Shown here: piece by piece, positions 22,820-34,881 of the stretch | Numbering within the stretch: the first letter of the stretch is position 1 | Layout of the letters: each line of letters opens with the position of its first letter | DNA from: Candidatus Altimarinota bacterium | GTDB taxonomy: Bacteria; Patescibacteriota; Gracilibacteria; BD1-5; UBA2023 | Reading direction: 5' to 3' | Length of the DNA stretch: 64,000 nt | Assembly: GCA_028685185.1 (NCBI GenBank) | Contig: JAQUEK010000002.1 | Span: 180,520 to 244,519, forward strand | Program-made: the position numbers and the translations under genes | Notes under the pieces: model-generated | The model's database searches: none | What the model saw: only the letters and a program-made list of their open reading frames with translations | Told to the model about the DNA's origin: nothing

Positions 22820-25800
22820 TTATTTCTTCAGATGAATCGTAAATTTTAGGTCATCTATTTCCAGTTCCTTATCTACATCACATAAAGACATATTTTCCTC
22901 GATTTTCGATAATGTCTCAGATTCTATATAATTCTTGAAAAGCTCAAGAATATCAAGTGATTTGTCTCATCTTATATCAAGCCTTATCCTGTCAGACACA
23001 TTATATCAAGCATCTTTTCTGGCGTCCTGAATCGATCTGACAAGGTCTCTTGCATATCATTCCAGAAGAAGCTCATTTGTTATCAGAGTATCCATAGATA
23101 TCACCATTCAGAATCAAGCAAGCAAATCTCAAGTTTCTCAGTTTGTTTCAAAAGCTATTTCATATTCTCATTCATTAAGTTCATATTCTCACACTTTGAT
23201 TCATCAATTCGATAATTCCATGAAATCTCAATTTTTTGCAAGATTTATGATTTCTTGAACATTTTTTCAGAATCTTGGTCATATAAGCCTTGCGTTGGGT
23301 TTGCAGATTTTTTTTGCTATCTGGCTCATATCTTCCAAAACCAAGACATTCTTTACATTAAGCTCTTCCTTTATGATCTCAAGATAATAATCTTCAAGCT
23401 TTTCTCAGATTGTTATCGATTCAAGAGGTTGTCTTACTCTTATTTTCTTTTCTGCTCTCAGTTTCAGTCATAGATTGATTATTTTTTGTGTCTTATCCAT
23501 GTCCTCATTAAGATTCTCGAAGATAAGCTTTTCATTGTATTCAGGGAAAAATTCAAGATGCACAGATTCTTTTCAGGTAAGATTCTTGAATACTTCTTCG
23601 CTTATGAAAGGCATGACAGGAGCTATGATCTTAGATAATACGACCAAAACCTCATACAATGTGTTATATGCGAATATCTTGTCATTATCGTTTTCGGATT
23701 TCCAGAATCTCCTTCTTGATCTCCTAATATACCAATTTGTCAGATTATCCATGAAATCGAATATAGGACGTGTCACTCAATTTATATCATATGTCTCAAA
23801 TCAGTTCGTAACCTCCTTTATAAGCTCTTGAAGCTTTGAAAGTATCCATGAATCAAGCTTGTTGAAATTAGGGTCATCTAGGAATTTATAGACTTCTTCT
23901 TGCTTTCCTTCGAAATTATCTATATTCGCATAAGTCGTGAAGAATGAATAAGTGTTCCAAAATGGAAGAATGACTTTTTTTATGGTTTCTTCGACTCAAG
24001 CTTCTGCGAATTTCATATCATCAGCCCTAACTGCAGGTGAATTCATCATATAAAATCTTATAGCATCAGCTCAGTGCAGGTCTATAAGGTTTTCAGGATC
24101 CGGATAATTCTTCAATGATTTGCTCATCTTCCTTCAATCTTCAGCAAGGATAGTTCAGTTTACGATTACATTGAGGAAAGGGGTCCTTTCAAAAAGAAGG
24201 GTTCAAAGTATCAGTAAAGTATAGAACCATCATCTTGTCTGATCTATTCATTCAGCTATGAAATCAGCTGGGAATTTGAAAGTATCCTTATTTTCGAAAG
24301 GATAATGCTTCTCAGCATATGGCATGGAACCAGATTCGAACCAACAATCAAGAACCTCAGGAATCCTTGTCATCACGCTTCATGTTTCAGGATGTTTGAT
24401 CTTTATGGAATCGACAAAATGCTTATGCAGATCTATCTCTTTTCATGAATCCGCATAGAAGAACTTGTCTCATTTTTTCTCAATCTGAGCAAAATCCTTA
24501 TTTAGATCATATAATTCCTGGATAGATCCTATGCACCATTGTTCTGTCTTATCCTCAGATTTCCAGATAGGCATTGCTGATCCCCAGTATCTGTTTCTTG
24601 AAATGTTCCAATCCCTCGCATTCTCGATCCATTTTCAGAATCTTCAATGTTTTATGTTTTCAGGAAGCCAAGTTATCTCTTCATTGTTTTTCACTAATTT
24701 AGAGGATATTTCTTCAACCTTGACATACCAAGCTGAGATTCATCTGTATATCAGAGGAGTATGACATCTGTAGCAATGAGGATATGAATGGTTTATCGTG
24801 GATATGTTTATTATCTCTCACCTATCCTTCAATAATTTTATAACCGTTTCATTGAAATCGAAAACATAGATTCACATATATTCTGAAAGATTCTCAACAT
24901 TTCCAGTATCGTCTATATGAGACACGAATCATAATTTTTCTTTCTTCCCTATTATCGAATCATCCTCTCAATAAGCCGGAGCTATATGGACTATTCAAGT
25001 TCAGCTTTCAGTTGTGACATGATGACCTGCTATAACGCTATAGACATTTTTTCCTAATTCCAATCATTTAGGTAAACTTGATGCTTCATCAAGCAAAGTG
25101 AAATCATTGAAAAGAGGTTCATATCTTATTCATACAAGGCATTCTCATTTGTAGACCCTAACTAGGGTATAATCCTCTTCGCTTTTATAATAATGTCATA
25201 ACCTGTCATTCGCAAGCACATAAGTCTCTTTTGAAGCTTTATCCAATACCTCAGCATATTCTATATCATTTCAGACTGCAAGTCATAGGTTTGCAGGAAG
25301 TGTCCATGGAGTTGTTGTCCATGCAAGTACATATTTGCTTTCGGATCACTTGACCTTGAATTTAACCGTTACTGATTTATCCTGCTTATCCTCATATCAT
25401 TGGTTCACTTCGAAATTAGAAAGCGGAGTTGAACATCTAGGACAATAAGGCACTACCCTTTGGGATTCATATATGTATCATTTGTCATAAAGCGATTTGA
25501 AAACCCACCAGACAGACTCCATGAATGAAGCGTCTAGCGTCTTATAATCATTTTCCATATCAACCCATCTTCACATTTTTCCGACTATCCTTTTCCAGTC
25601 TTCAACATAAGAGAACACATTCGCCCTGCATTCCTCATTGAAAGCATAGACTCAGATCTTATCTTCGATATCCTTCTTTCAGGAAATCTTCAATTTCTTC
25701 TCAACTATATTTTCAATAGGAAGCCCATGACAATCCCATCAGAAATTCCTTTCAACTTTCTTTCATTTCATAGTCTGGTAACGAGGTATGACATCTTTTA

Positions 25801-25993
25801 TGGTTCAAGCCAGAAGATGCCCATAATGTGGAGTTCATGTAGCAAAAGGAGGACCGTCATAAAAATTGAATTCTAAGGAATCCTTTCTTATCTCTATGGA
25901 TTTTTTGAATGTATTGTTCTTTTTCCAGAACTCCAATATCTTTGCTTCCATTTCAGGAAATGATTGGCGTGAATTTACTTGTGGGTATGTCAT
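22820..25993 (-). CDS. ileS: Isoleucyl-tRNA synthetase
   Basis: 1057 aa. Class I synthetase charging tRNA-Ile. Seen: [15 protein letters not shown] at the N-terminus, [15 protein letters not shown] (HIGH box), the editing-domain motif [13 protein letters not shown], zinc-type CPRC and CYRC pairs, and [12 protein letters not shown] (KMSKS box). Length fits the eukaryal-like/type 2 IleRS. The start ATG at 25993 was chosen because TAA codons interrupt this frame just upstream; the reading upstream is a separate small ORF. The gene lies behind a T-box leader, so uncharged tRNA-Ile probably switches it on. Confidence 0.96.
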
Positions 25994-26026
25994 ATTATCT
26001 TTATGTTATGGGCTATTCGATTTATG

Positions 26027-26272
26027 TTAGATTTTCAGATTCTCTTCATATTCATTTATCAGAACCAGAGCTGTTTCCTTGTATTCTATCTCCTTAAGCT
26101 CTGCATACAAGGTGACTTCCTGAAGAATATTGTCAATTTCAAACAATATGTTTTCAGGGATTCATGACGTGAACATATATTCCAAAATGTAATCAATTGC
26201 TTCAAAATCATCTTTTTCTAAAATTTCTCTTATCTTAATCAGATAATTATTAAAGATTTCTTGTTTTTTCAT
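26027..26272 (-). CDS. Small ORF between the T-box and ileS
   Basis: 81 aa, acidic, helical, rich in Ile, Leu and Glu; not recognised. It begins 11 bases after the T-box terminator and ends in TAA 33 bases before the ileS start, in the same frame as ileS. One in-frame TGA is read as Gly. It may be a real small protein or a translated leader. Confidence 0.6.
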
Positions 26273-26282
26273 AGATTTTAAA

Positions 26283-26455
26283 AATAAAAAAAATAAACGC
26301 ATCGTAAAAACAATGCGCTTTCGGTCCCATTATGGGAAGGTACCACCTAAAGCAAGATACTTGATTTTCATTTGTTTACGGAGTTTTGTCACCGGAAGGT
26401 TCTACTCGATTTCTCTTTCTTCCCTCAGCTAATCCTGTGATATCAGGACTCGAAC
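26283..26455 (-). promoter_or_regulatory. T-box leader of ileS with an ultrashort stem I
   Basis: On the minus strand, in order: a hairpin of seven base pairs whose six-base loop AUAUCA contains the isoleucine codon AUC (26439-26441); a stem GGAAG/CUUCC enclosing an AGUAGAA element like the S-turn of stem II; the T-box sequence AGGUGGUACC (26339-26348), whose UGGU would pair with the ACCA end of tRNA-Ile; and a terminator stem GCGCAUUG/CGAUGCGU followed by U-rich sequence (26283-26320). T-boxes let uncharged tRNA block termination. The codon in a short hairpin loop resembles the ileS T-boxes of Actinobacteria, but here the output appears to be transcriptional. A promoter-like TACAAT lies near 26480. 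Confidence 0.82.
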
Positions 26456-26507
26456 GCTTTTGAATACGCATATATTGTACATATAAAATCAGAAAATCAA
26501 ATAAATT

Positions 26508-27374
26508 TTAATAAACGAACAGGATAAGTATCATCAAGGCAAATCATATTGTCACCATCTGTGCAGGATTAAGCTTTTCCTTGAAGAAAACATATAAGAA
26601 CAGAGGGGAAAATATCACAGTTGAGAGGCTGATAAAATTCACATAGTTTCAAGGTGAGAACTTATACCCTAAAAACAAAAACAATCATCACAAGAAAAGG
26701 CAAAATGAGACAATCATATAGCTTATGGCCTGTCTTATGCTTATATGGAATTCCTTATGATTGAATCTCCTTCACAATGAGAATATGAAAAATATCGATG
26801 CGAAGATGAATATTGAAAATTCAGCATAAAATATCATCTGCAAAGGTGAGAAAGAGTTGCTTTTGATAAGATAATTATTCAAACTGAAATATATGCTCCA
26901 TCAGATAGATGTCAGAAGCGCAAATGAAAGCCTTTTATTAATTCTGATCTTCTTGTCATCTCATTTTTCAAAAATGAAAACAGATATCGTAAAGAAATAG
27001 ATCATTCATAGCATGATCTTAATCAGAGAAAGTTTCTCGATATCTCACAAAAGGTAGATATTTGTGAAATATGAAAGGAAAACATAAGTATTTGCGACAA
27101 CTAGGACGATTCAGGTGTTTACATGCTTGATAGCCTTAAATAAAGACCAAATTGCCAGATATCAGGATAATCATATCAAAGAGAAAATAAGTATATTGGA
27201 AAGGCTGAAATCAAACTTGAAATATCAGAAAAAAAATACAAGCAATCATCATAAGAATGAGATGAACAGGTATTGGAAGAATAGGCTTTTGGATAAGTTG
27301 AAGTTGATTGTGATATATCTGCTTACCGCATTTCCTAAAGATAGCATTATAGCTCATATCAGTGCATATATCAT
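26508..27374 (-). CDS. EamA/DMT-family transporter
   Basis: 288 aa, about ten membrane helices in two related halves of the drug/metabolite transporter superfamily (for example NAVSRYI in TM1 and a PLQMIFYAEF element at the start of the second half). Substrate unknown. Begins 5 bases after the stop of the RdgB-like gene, so they form an operon. Confidence 0.86.
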
Positions 27375-27378
27375 GATA

Positions 27379-27984
27379 TTATCTTAGGTTATCCAATAAT
27401 TCAAACAGTCATTTCGTATTCAGCTGCTCTTCCCAGACAGGATCATCAAACGGGATATCCATCTCATGCCTTCAATCTTCAAAAACCCTGAGGGCGCTTA
27501 TCGGCCATCATTCCTTAAATGGAAATCTAGGTTCTCTTGAAAGCAGAAATCTTATCTTATCGGATTGGAAAAAATACCTTCAGTCAGGCATATATATGCA
27601 TCTTGAAAATGGGAAGCTGGCATGCAGGAATTCTCATCCTATATTTCTTGTCTTATTGAGATAAAAATCAATCCAATCGTCATCCTTAATGGTATCTGGA
27701 AATAATCATCACCATCTTCTAGCCATGATTCAAGGCTCTCATCAGAGTTCATCTATTTCGAATCCAGCATCATCTGCAAGTGCAGGGATATTATAATGTT
27801 CCGAGTAGTATTTTGCCTTCAGTAATGCATTTTCTTCAGGAGTGGCTCAATCTTCTGATGGAGACATCGGAATATCTTTAAAATCAGAAAGGAATAAGAA
27901 TTCTATATCGGAAATATCCTTGACCATATCCTTGAACATGCTGATCTTTCAAGGATTTCATGTAGCTATCAATAATTTAACCAT
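27379..27984 (-). CDS. RdgB/HAM1-like non-canonical purine NTP pyrophosphatase
   Basis: 201 aa. Seen: ATGNPGK at the N-terminus (substrate loop), TPEENALLKAKYY, ALADDAGFEIDELGGEPGIMARR (the catalytic acidic motif), and WPISALRVF near the end. Removes inosine or xanthosine triphosphate from the pool. The C-terminal part differs from typical RdgB (longer, with PFDDPVWEEQ), so a related HAM1-like specificity is possible. Confidence 0.87.
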
Positions 27985-28050
27985 TATGGCAAAATAGGAG
28001 TAAAGTTGATAAACTCTAAGAAAAAATAAAATTAAATCAAGTATTTTATA

Positions 28051-28078
28051 TTGAATAAAATCCAAATAGGCATATAAT
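28051..28078 (+). promoter_or_regulatory. Promoter for the pilin-like cluster
   Basis: TTGAAT and TATAAT separated by 16 bases, 21 bases before the first pilin ATG. Confidence 0.75.
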
Positions 28079-28098
28079 TTCCGAATAAATTCAAAATC

Positions 28099-29085
28099 AT
28101 GGAAAAAAGATCAATCAGAAATAAAATCATCTCTTCATTATCCCGAGAAAACAAAAAAGGTTTTACTTTAATAGAGCTTATTGTTGTGGTGGTCATATTG
28201 AGCGTTTTAGCAACGATATCATTCATATGATATCTATCGAACATGTCATCCGCAAGAGATACCACAAGAAAATCTGACGCATGAAAAATCAAGCAGGCAT
28301 TAAATGAATTCAAAAGCGCAACAAATAACTATCCGTTTCCTAAGGATTATCTGGCCATATCGAATTCCTGAACATCAAACCAGACCTGATCAACCAATAT
28401 ATACGCGCTTCAATGAATACTTTCAGACAAATTCGATATCAACTGATCATTCATGGTTCCGAAAGACCCTAAGATAAATAAGAGCTATCTGTATTCCATA
28501 ACCTGAAACCGAAAGGATTTCCAGATCTGATCAACGCTTGAAAACTGATGAAGGAATATAGCTTATATTGAATGAAGCTTCAAGACGGTTTCAAAGGATT
28601 ATTTCCCTAGTCTGCTTATCGCAGCATCTGGATCAGGAATTGTTATAGAGATACACAGCTGAACGCTTGATTGAGCAGAAAACAGGAAAAAATTCATAGT
28701 CAGCTGAGGAAGTTATAATCTTCCTTACGATTTTGCAACCTGAGGAATAGTCAATAATCCGGCATCGTATGATTCTATAGTGAATGAGACCTGAGTGATG
28801 ATACCGAAAGCAACTAATTATACCAGCTGCTCAAATATATACGAGAATTGAAAATATCTATGACCATGACAATATCAGGTCCATGTCTCAACCTGAACCA
28901 TAACTATAGATTGTACTAATTGGAGCTGCGGAATAAGACCATCATATGCTGCAACCTATTATGATGGATCCATATCAAATACAAACTTTCCTAGGACATT
29001 CGATGGCATATGGCAGAACATAGATGAGAATTCCCCATGTTACTACAAATGTACGAATCTTAGCCTTAATGCTGAATGTAACTAA
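28099..29085 (+). CDS. Type IV pilin-like protein 1
   Basis: 328 aa. Seen: a 21-residue positively charged leader and the prepilin peptidase/methylation motif KKGFTLIELIVVVVIL (cleavage after Gly21, Glu+5), one N-terminal hydrophobic helix, then a large extracytoplasmic domain with cysteines and a high content of Ser, Thr and Gly. A 120-residue stretch after the helix is shared with the next two genes (for example FPSLLIA and ENRKKFIVSGGSYNLPYDF). It is larger than a major pilin, so a minor or adhesive pilin is likely. First of three tandem paralogues. Confidence 0.9.
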
Positions 29086-29099
29086 TAACCGACTTATTC

Positions 29100-30548
29100 A
29101 TGAATAAAAGAAATTGACATCATAATGAATCCTGATTCACATTGATCGAGCTTATCGTTGTGATAGCAGTTGTTTCGATACTTACGACAGTCTCTTTCTT
29201 TTCATTCCAATGAAGTGTTGTGAATTCCCGTGATTCAGCAAGGAAAACCGACATGACGAATATAAAGGTGGCGTTGAAATCTTACAAGGAAAAGAACTGA
29301 TATGTCCCCGATCCATCAGAAATGTTCAGCATCACGAATTCATGAGTTTCGAATATTCAGGCATATCAATGAAAGATAGATGAGAATGTATCTCTAAACA
29401 CCATAAAGGAAATACCGAAAGACCCAAGATGATGAGTCAGTTATCCATATTCCGTAACCCAGAACAAGCTTGAATTCCAGATATGAATGACTCTTGAGAA
29501 TGATTGAAAGAATATAGCATACGTTGATTGAGAATATAAGACTGTCACAAAAAATATGTTCCCTAGCCTGCTTCTTGCGATTTCCTGATCATGACAGCAG
29601 ATAGAGATACATGACCTCGTATGAAGCTGAACAGAAAACAGGAAAAAATTCATCCTTGATTGATGAAGCTATAATCTGCCCTACGACTTCGACAAATGAC
29701 TTCCTGTCGCAAATTGAACACAAGTATGATTTTCCTGAATAACAAGCGAGATATGAGTCGATATACCGAAAAACAACACATACCTTAGCTGTGCTGAAAT
29801 ATATAATTGAGGGAAATACATGTGATCATGAACATACGAAATCCTTACCGATTATAAGAAAACCGTAAACAATGACTGCGATTGTTCTTCCTGAACCAAC
29901 ACCTGATCCTGCAAGAATACCGACAATACGCTTTTGTGATATTGGGACATGGAAACCCTTTCATGATGAACATTACAGGATTTGAGCTGAAATTGAAATG
30001 ATTGAACTTTTAGTTGAACAACATCAACATGATGAAAAATATGAGATGCAAGAAATTTTAATGGGGTCAATAATAATATTTTAATAACTAATATTAATAA
30101 TAAAATAACTGTAAAATCTAACTTTACAGTTTGAGCTTGGATATTTCCAATTTCATACAAACATCTTCCTTATCCTGATGATTTATGAATGATTATACAC
30201 AACTGATTTTTTCTATACATGGATAATGTATGATGAATAACATTCAATTCTCCTGAAGACAGTTGGGCTTGAGCATGATCGGCAGGTTTGTATGCTCCAT
30301 TATACTCATGGACATATATTACTTGAACATATGAAGAATCTTGAACTAGTTCTACTTTTCGTTTATATTTTAATGGTATATTAAAGCAAACAAGAATTAA
30401 ATCTATATTAACAAATAAAACATTTAATTTATATATTGGAACTGAAGGAGCTATTCGTTATTTTCCTGGTTCAATAGATGATGTTCGTATTTATGACAGA
30501 ACTTGGACCGATAAAGAAGTTACAGACTATTACAATGCAATCAAATAA
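29100..30548 (+). CDS. Type IV pilin-like protein 2 with LamG-like C-terminal domain
   Basis: 482 aa. Leader of 12 residues with SGFTLIELIVVIAVV; the Gly before the cleavage site is a TGA codon. Residues to about 300 are a paralogue of pilins 1 and 3. After GYWDMETLSGG begins a LamG/concanavalin-like beta-sandwich (about 300-482) ending in the typical SIDDVRIYDRTWTDKEVTDYY. Such domains bind sugars or proteins, so it may be a pilus-borne adhesin. The C-terminal part uses more TTA, ATT, CGT and GGT codons than the N-terminal part. Confidence 0.9.
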
Positions 30549-30567
30549 TATATAATAATCACTAGAG

Positions 30568-32433
30568 ATGAGAAAAAACATATCATGATTCACATTGATT
30601 GAGGTTATCGTAGTTATAGCTATTATTTCTATTCTCTCAACCGTTTCATTCATCTCATTCCAAGGCAATCTGGTCAATTCTAGAGATACCACAAGGAAAG
30701 CCGATATGGCAAACATAAAAGTGGCTCTTACTTCATCAAAGCAGAAAACATGAAGCTTTCCATATCCCTCGGAAAATTTCAGCATCATGAATTCATGATC
30801 CTTAAATATTGAGGCATACCAGGGTATTCTAGATGAGAATGTATCATTAAATACGATAAAAGAGATTCCGAAGGATCCTAGGATAAACATATATTATCCT
30901 TATTCCATAGTGAAAAATAAGCAGGATTTCCAGATATGAATGACATTGGAAAACAATTGAAAGAATATCGCATATGTTGATTGAACATATAAAACCGTTG
31001 CAAAAAACGTATTCCCTAGCTTGCTTCTTGCGGTTTCCTGATCATGACAGCAATTCGAGATACATGAACTAGTATGATCATGATCGGATAATAGGCAGAA
31101 ATTCATACTGGATGGATGAAGCTATAATATTCCATATGAATTCGAGAATAAGCTGCCTGTCGCTAATTGAACTTCTATTTGATTCTCATGAATGATAAAT
31201 GAGGCATGAATCAATATCCCAACAAACACGACATATTCAAGCTGTGCGGAAATCTATGACTGAGACAAATATCTTTGAGAATGAGAATATCAGATACTTG
31301 CAGATTATTGAAAGATTATAAACAATACATGCGATTGTTCATATTGAACCAATACATGATCATGCAGGAATGTCGATAATAATCTAGTGTGATACTGGGA
31401 TATGGATACTATGTCCTGAACATTACTCAAAGATATGAGCTGAAACGGGAATAATTGAACTTTAAGTTGAACAATATCAAGTTTATGAAAAATTTGAGAA
31501 GCAAAAAGTTTTGACGGTATCGACGACCAAGTAATCTTACCGAAAATATCATATGAAGATTTAACCGTGATGGGTTGGTTTTATTTGAAAAGTGATGGTA
31601 GTCGTTGATGAATATTTCAAAGAAGAGAATTGTCATTACCATATAATGGATTTTCCTTATGAAAAGGTGCTAATAATGATTGGGGTTGGAATGTAAATGA
31701 TGTATCCTGAAATTCATTAGTGATTACAACTCCTCAAACTTTAAATGAATGGATATTTTTAGCTTGAACATATTCATCATCAGAGAAAAAAATTCGTTTA
31801 TTCAAAAATTGACTAGAAGTATGAAATTTTACAAATCCTAGCTTTACAAATGATTTCAATTTTGCCAGTCAAGGTGAATTAAGATTTTGATGTAGGGATA
31901 ATTTAAATTATTTTAACTGATATATCGATGATATCCATATATATAATAGAACATTATCAGATACTGAAATTTCAGATTACTATAACTATAGCAGCAATGC
32001 GACATGATATAGTCTATTTAAAAAACTGACAAAGCCGAATTCAGTTGACACATGCATAATCTGGAACAATGATGTCTTCAGTTCATGCTATTGATTAGTC
32101 GATATATCATGATGACCGACAAGCTGGGAAAATGTGACGTTGCGTGCATGAAAATATATGATTTCCCATTATGCAAAAAATATGGGACCTACTGCTTGTA
32201 CTTTAACAGGTTTACCATGAAAACAACATATAGTCAGCTCTGACTGAAAATGATATGATTTCACATTCCCATATTCAGTATGAACTACGCTTACTAAAAT
32301 CACTAACATTTTCACTGTTCCTATGACATGAACATTCAATATCTGGATATATCAGAGCCCAGGAGTTTATACTCCTTTAGTATGCGATGATAATACATAT
32401 TTCGAGAAAATGGAATTATGGAAAAGAAATTAA
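30568..32433 (+). CDS. Type IV pilin-like protein 3 with LamG-like domain and extra C-terminal domain
   Basis: 621 aa. Seen: a 7-residue leader with SGFTLIEVIVVIAII (Gly as TGA), a body closely similar to pilin 2 up to GYWDMDTMSG, a LamG-like domain at about 310-470 with the ending YIDDIHIYNRTLSDTEISDYYN, and a further beta-rich domain of about 150 residues not present in pilin 2. It starts 20 bases after pilin 2. Probable adhesive minor pilin; ligand unknown. Confidence 0.9.
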
Positions 32434-32437
32434 TCCT

Positions 32438-32479
32438 AAAATAACAAAAAAAGACCCAAATGGGTCTTTTTTGTTATTT
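32438..32479. terminator. Bidirectional terminator between pilin cluster and pilT
   Basis: A stem AAAAAAGACCCA/TGGGTCTTTTTT with a two-base loop, continued by a flanking ATAAC/GTTAT pairing. It serves the pilin transcript (plus) and the pilT transcript (minus), whose stop lies at its edge. Confidence 0.9.
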
Positions 32480-33566
32480 AACTATTCACATTATCTTTAA
32501 GATATCTTGGATTGTTCGCATATTTCATTCATTCTTCCATGGAAATCTCTCATTCATTGATGAATTGAAGGATATCTTGTTCAAGAACCTGCATTCATTC
32601 CTTTCATCACATCTGCATCACAGAAGGTATCTGATGAAGCTCATTTTCCCTTATAAGGTTCGATACTGCGGTGTTCTTTATTAGGATTTCCTTTACCATC
32701 TTAACTCAGCTTCAATCGGTTTTCCTCAAAAGCCTTTGGGAAAATACTCAAGCAAGGGTATCTGCTAATTGTAATCTCACCTGATTCTGCTGTCATGATG
32801 GAAATGAATCTATTATACGTGAGATTGTCTGATAAGCGCTTCTTGTATGCAGTGTCGAGAAAACAAGATGTCATGTTTCAGCTAGCGTCAATGCCATCTC
32901 TATTTCTGCTGTATTTCTCATCTCTCAGAATAATATCACTTGTGGATTCTGTCTCATGGCTCAAATCAATGCCGTATTGTAATCGGGAACATCCCTTCAT
33001 ATCTCTTTCTGTTCGACAATCGATTTCCTATGGTCATGCACATACTCGATCGGGTCTTCGATTGTTATTATATGTTTTGCATAATTAATGTTTATCTCAT
33101 TTATCATAGCAGCCAATGTCGTGGACTTTCAGCTTCATGTAGGTCATGTAACAAGAACCAATCATTGACCGATCTTTGTTATTTCACTGTAGATGCTAGG
33201 CAGGTTAAGGTCTTTGATCGAAGGGATCTTTTCTGATAGAAGCCTTAATACGACCATTATATTGTTCATCTGGAAAGATATGTTTCATCTGAATCTTGAA
33301 CCTTGGAACAAAAACGAGAAATCAAGATTTTTTGTTTTTACAAGCTTATCATACTGATCCTGTGTTATTATGGATTTTGCGAATTTTTCGGTATCATCTG
33401 GAGTGACGATTTCAATCTCCTCATTTATATAGACTATCTCTCATGATATCTTTATCGCTGGAAAAGTTCAGACAGTATAATAGAAATCTGATCATTTGTT
33501 ATCTATTATCACTCATAATAGTGCGTCTCTTATAGGATGATTCCTTAATAATACATTTTCTAACAT
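32478..33566 (-). CDS. pilT: Type IV pilus retraction ATPase PilT
   Basis: 362 aa. Seen: Walker A GPTGSGKST with every Gly as [12 protein letters not shown] Asp box, [16 protein letters not shown] Walker B region, [20 protein letters not shown] His box and a helical C-terminus. The absence of the tetracysteine zinc element and the short length fit PilT rather than PilB. Drives pilus retraction and twitching. Own promoter at 33594-33622. In the second T4P block with pilC and pilB copies 2. Confidence 0.93.
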
Positions 33567-33593
33567 AAATTATGGCTAGGTTATAATAAATAC

Positions 33594-33622
33594 AATATAA
33601 CATTAAATGCTTTTTTAATCAA
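33594..33622 (-). promoter_or_regulatory. Promoter for pilT
   Basis: Minus strand TTGATT and TATATT with a 17-base spacer, about 28 bases before the pilT start, in the 86-base gap after pilC. Confidence 0.65.
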
Positions 33623-33652
33623 ATATGCACATATGAATGCGATATCAGAAAG

Positions 33653-34879
33653 CTACATTTTCTTCGCGACTTTCGCCAGATTGAAGAATGGCAGCATGAT
33701 AGCGATTACTATAGTTCAAACTATTGAACCTATGAATACTATTATAAACGGTTCAAGCATCGTCATCAGGTTCGCTATATATCTCTTCAATTCGGCAGAA
33801 TAATTCTGTCATATCTTATCTATCGTCTTTCATACTGTTCAGGTCTCCTCTCAGACATTTATCATATGCACGAAATCTTCATTGAAATACGGATTTGCAA
33901 ATGTTATCTCCTTATTGTTAACGTTCAATCACATCGCATTCGATAGTTTTATTCATGTTTCGACCTCATTCTTTATCCTTATGATATCTTTCTTGTAGAA
34001 GATGTTAGGAACTACATTCGATGTGATTTCCAGCGCCTCAAGAAGCAATACTCCTGAATCCAGAAGAAGACTGAAAGAATTTATGAATAATATAACATTG
34101 TTCTGCTTAACTATGAATCAGAATACAGGAAGCCTAAGATTTATATATCATATGCAAAGCTGACCCAGATAGGTCTTTTTGAATATCATGAAAAAAACCG
34201 AAAATCATATCACTCAGATTATTATGGCAATGTAGTTTCAAGTTATGAAATGCGAAATATTTATCAGAAATTGTGTCAATGCAGGAATCTCCACTCATGA
34301 TTTGACGAATGAATCAGTTACCTTCGGTATGATGAACGTCATCATGAATGTAACCATCGTAATGGTTATAAGAAGAAGGATGGCAGGATATATCAATGCT
34401 CCCTTTATCTTAGCTCTGAGCTCAATGCTCTCAAGTAATTTCTTCTCAAGCTCAGCCAATACCTTAGGAAGACTTCATGTCTTCTCTCAAACATCCAAAA
34501 GAGCGATTATAAGCGTATCGAAATATTTCGAATATTGCCTTAAAGTGTCAGTTATAGATAATCAGTGGTCAAGATTAAGCCTTATCTCATTTACGATTTT
34601 CTTAAGTCTTGGATTCTGCACCTGCTTATAAAGTATTCAAAATGCAGTCTTGATATCGATTCAGCTGTTCAGAAAATTCGATAATTTATTGATGAACTGC
34701 CAGATTTCTTTCGGAGAGATTCATCAGATGATTATTCATTCTGTTGTTTTCTTGATGATTCATGCAGGTTTTTTTCATGTCCTTAAAGCATAACGAGCAT
34801 TATCAAGCAATTGCAAAAATTTCTCACCATTGAAATTTCAGTTCCTGTCTATGTATTTTACCTTATTAAAAAAGCTCAT
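33653..34879 (-). CDS. pilC: Type IV pilus platform protein PilC (GspF family), copy 2
   Basis: 408 aa. Two GspF halves with hydrophobic segments, the DVGEKTGSLPKVL and NVGEETGTVGKTID motifs, and a hydrophobic C-terminal segment. Better match to canonical PilC than copy 1. It starts 3 bases before the end of the phosphatase gene's intergenic boundary (stop at 34882), so it is co-translated with it. Ends in TAG. Confidence 0.92.
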
Positions 34880-34881
34880 AT

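Noticed and set aside
25994-26272. N-terminal extension of IleS of about 90 residues
   Set aside because: The frame is the same, but TAA codons interrupt it at 26027-26029 and again just before the chosen ATG, so it is a separate small ORF.
30471-30890. 139-residue minus-strand ORF spanning two pilin genes
   Set aside because: Crosses the junction of pilins 2 and 3 on the wrong strand and has no protein-like character beyond hydrophobicity from complementary codons.
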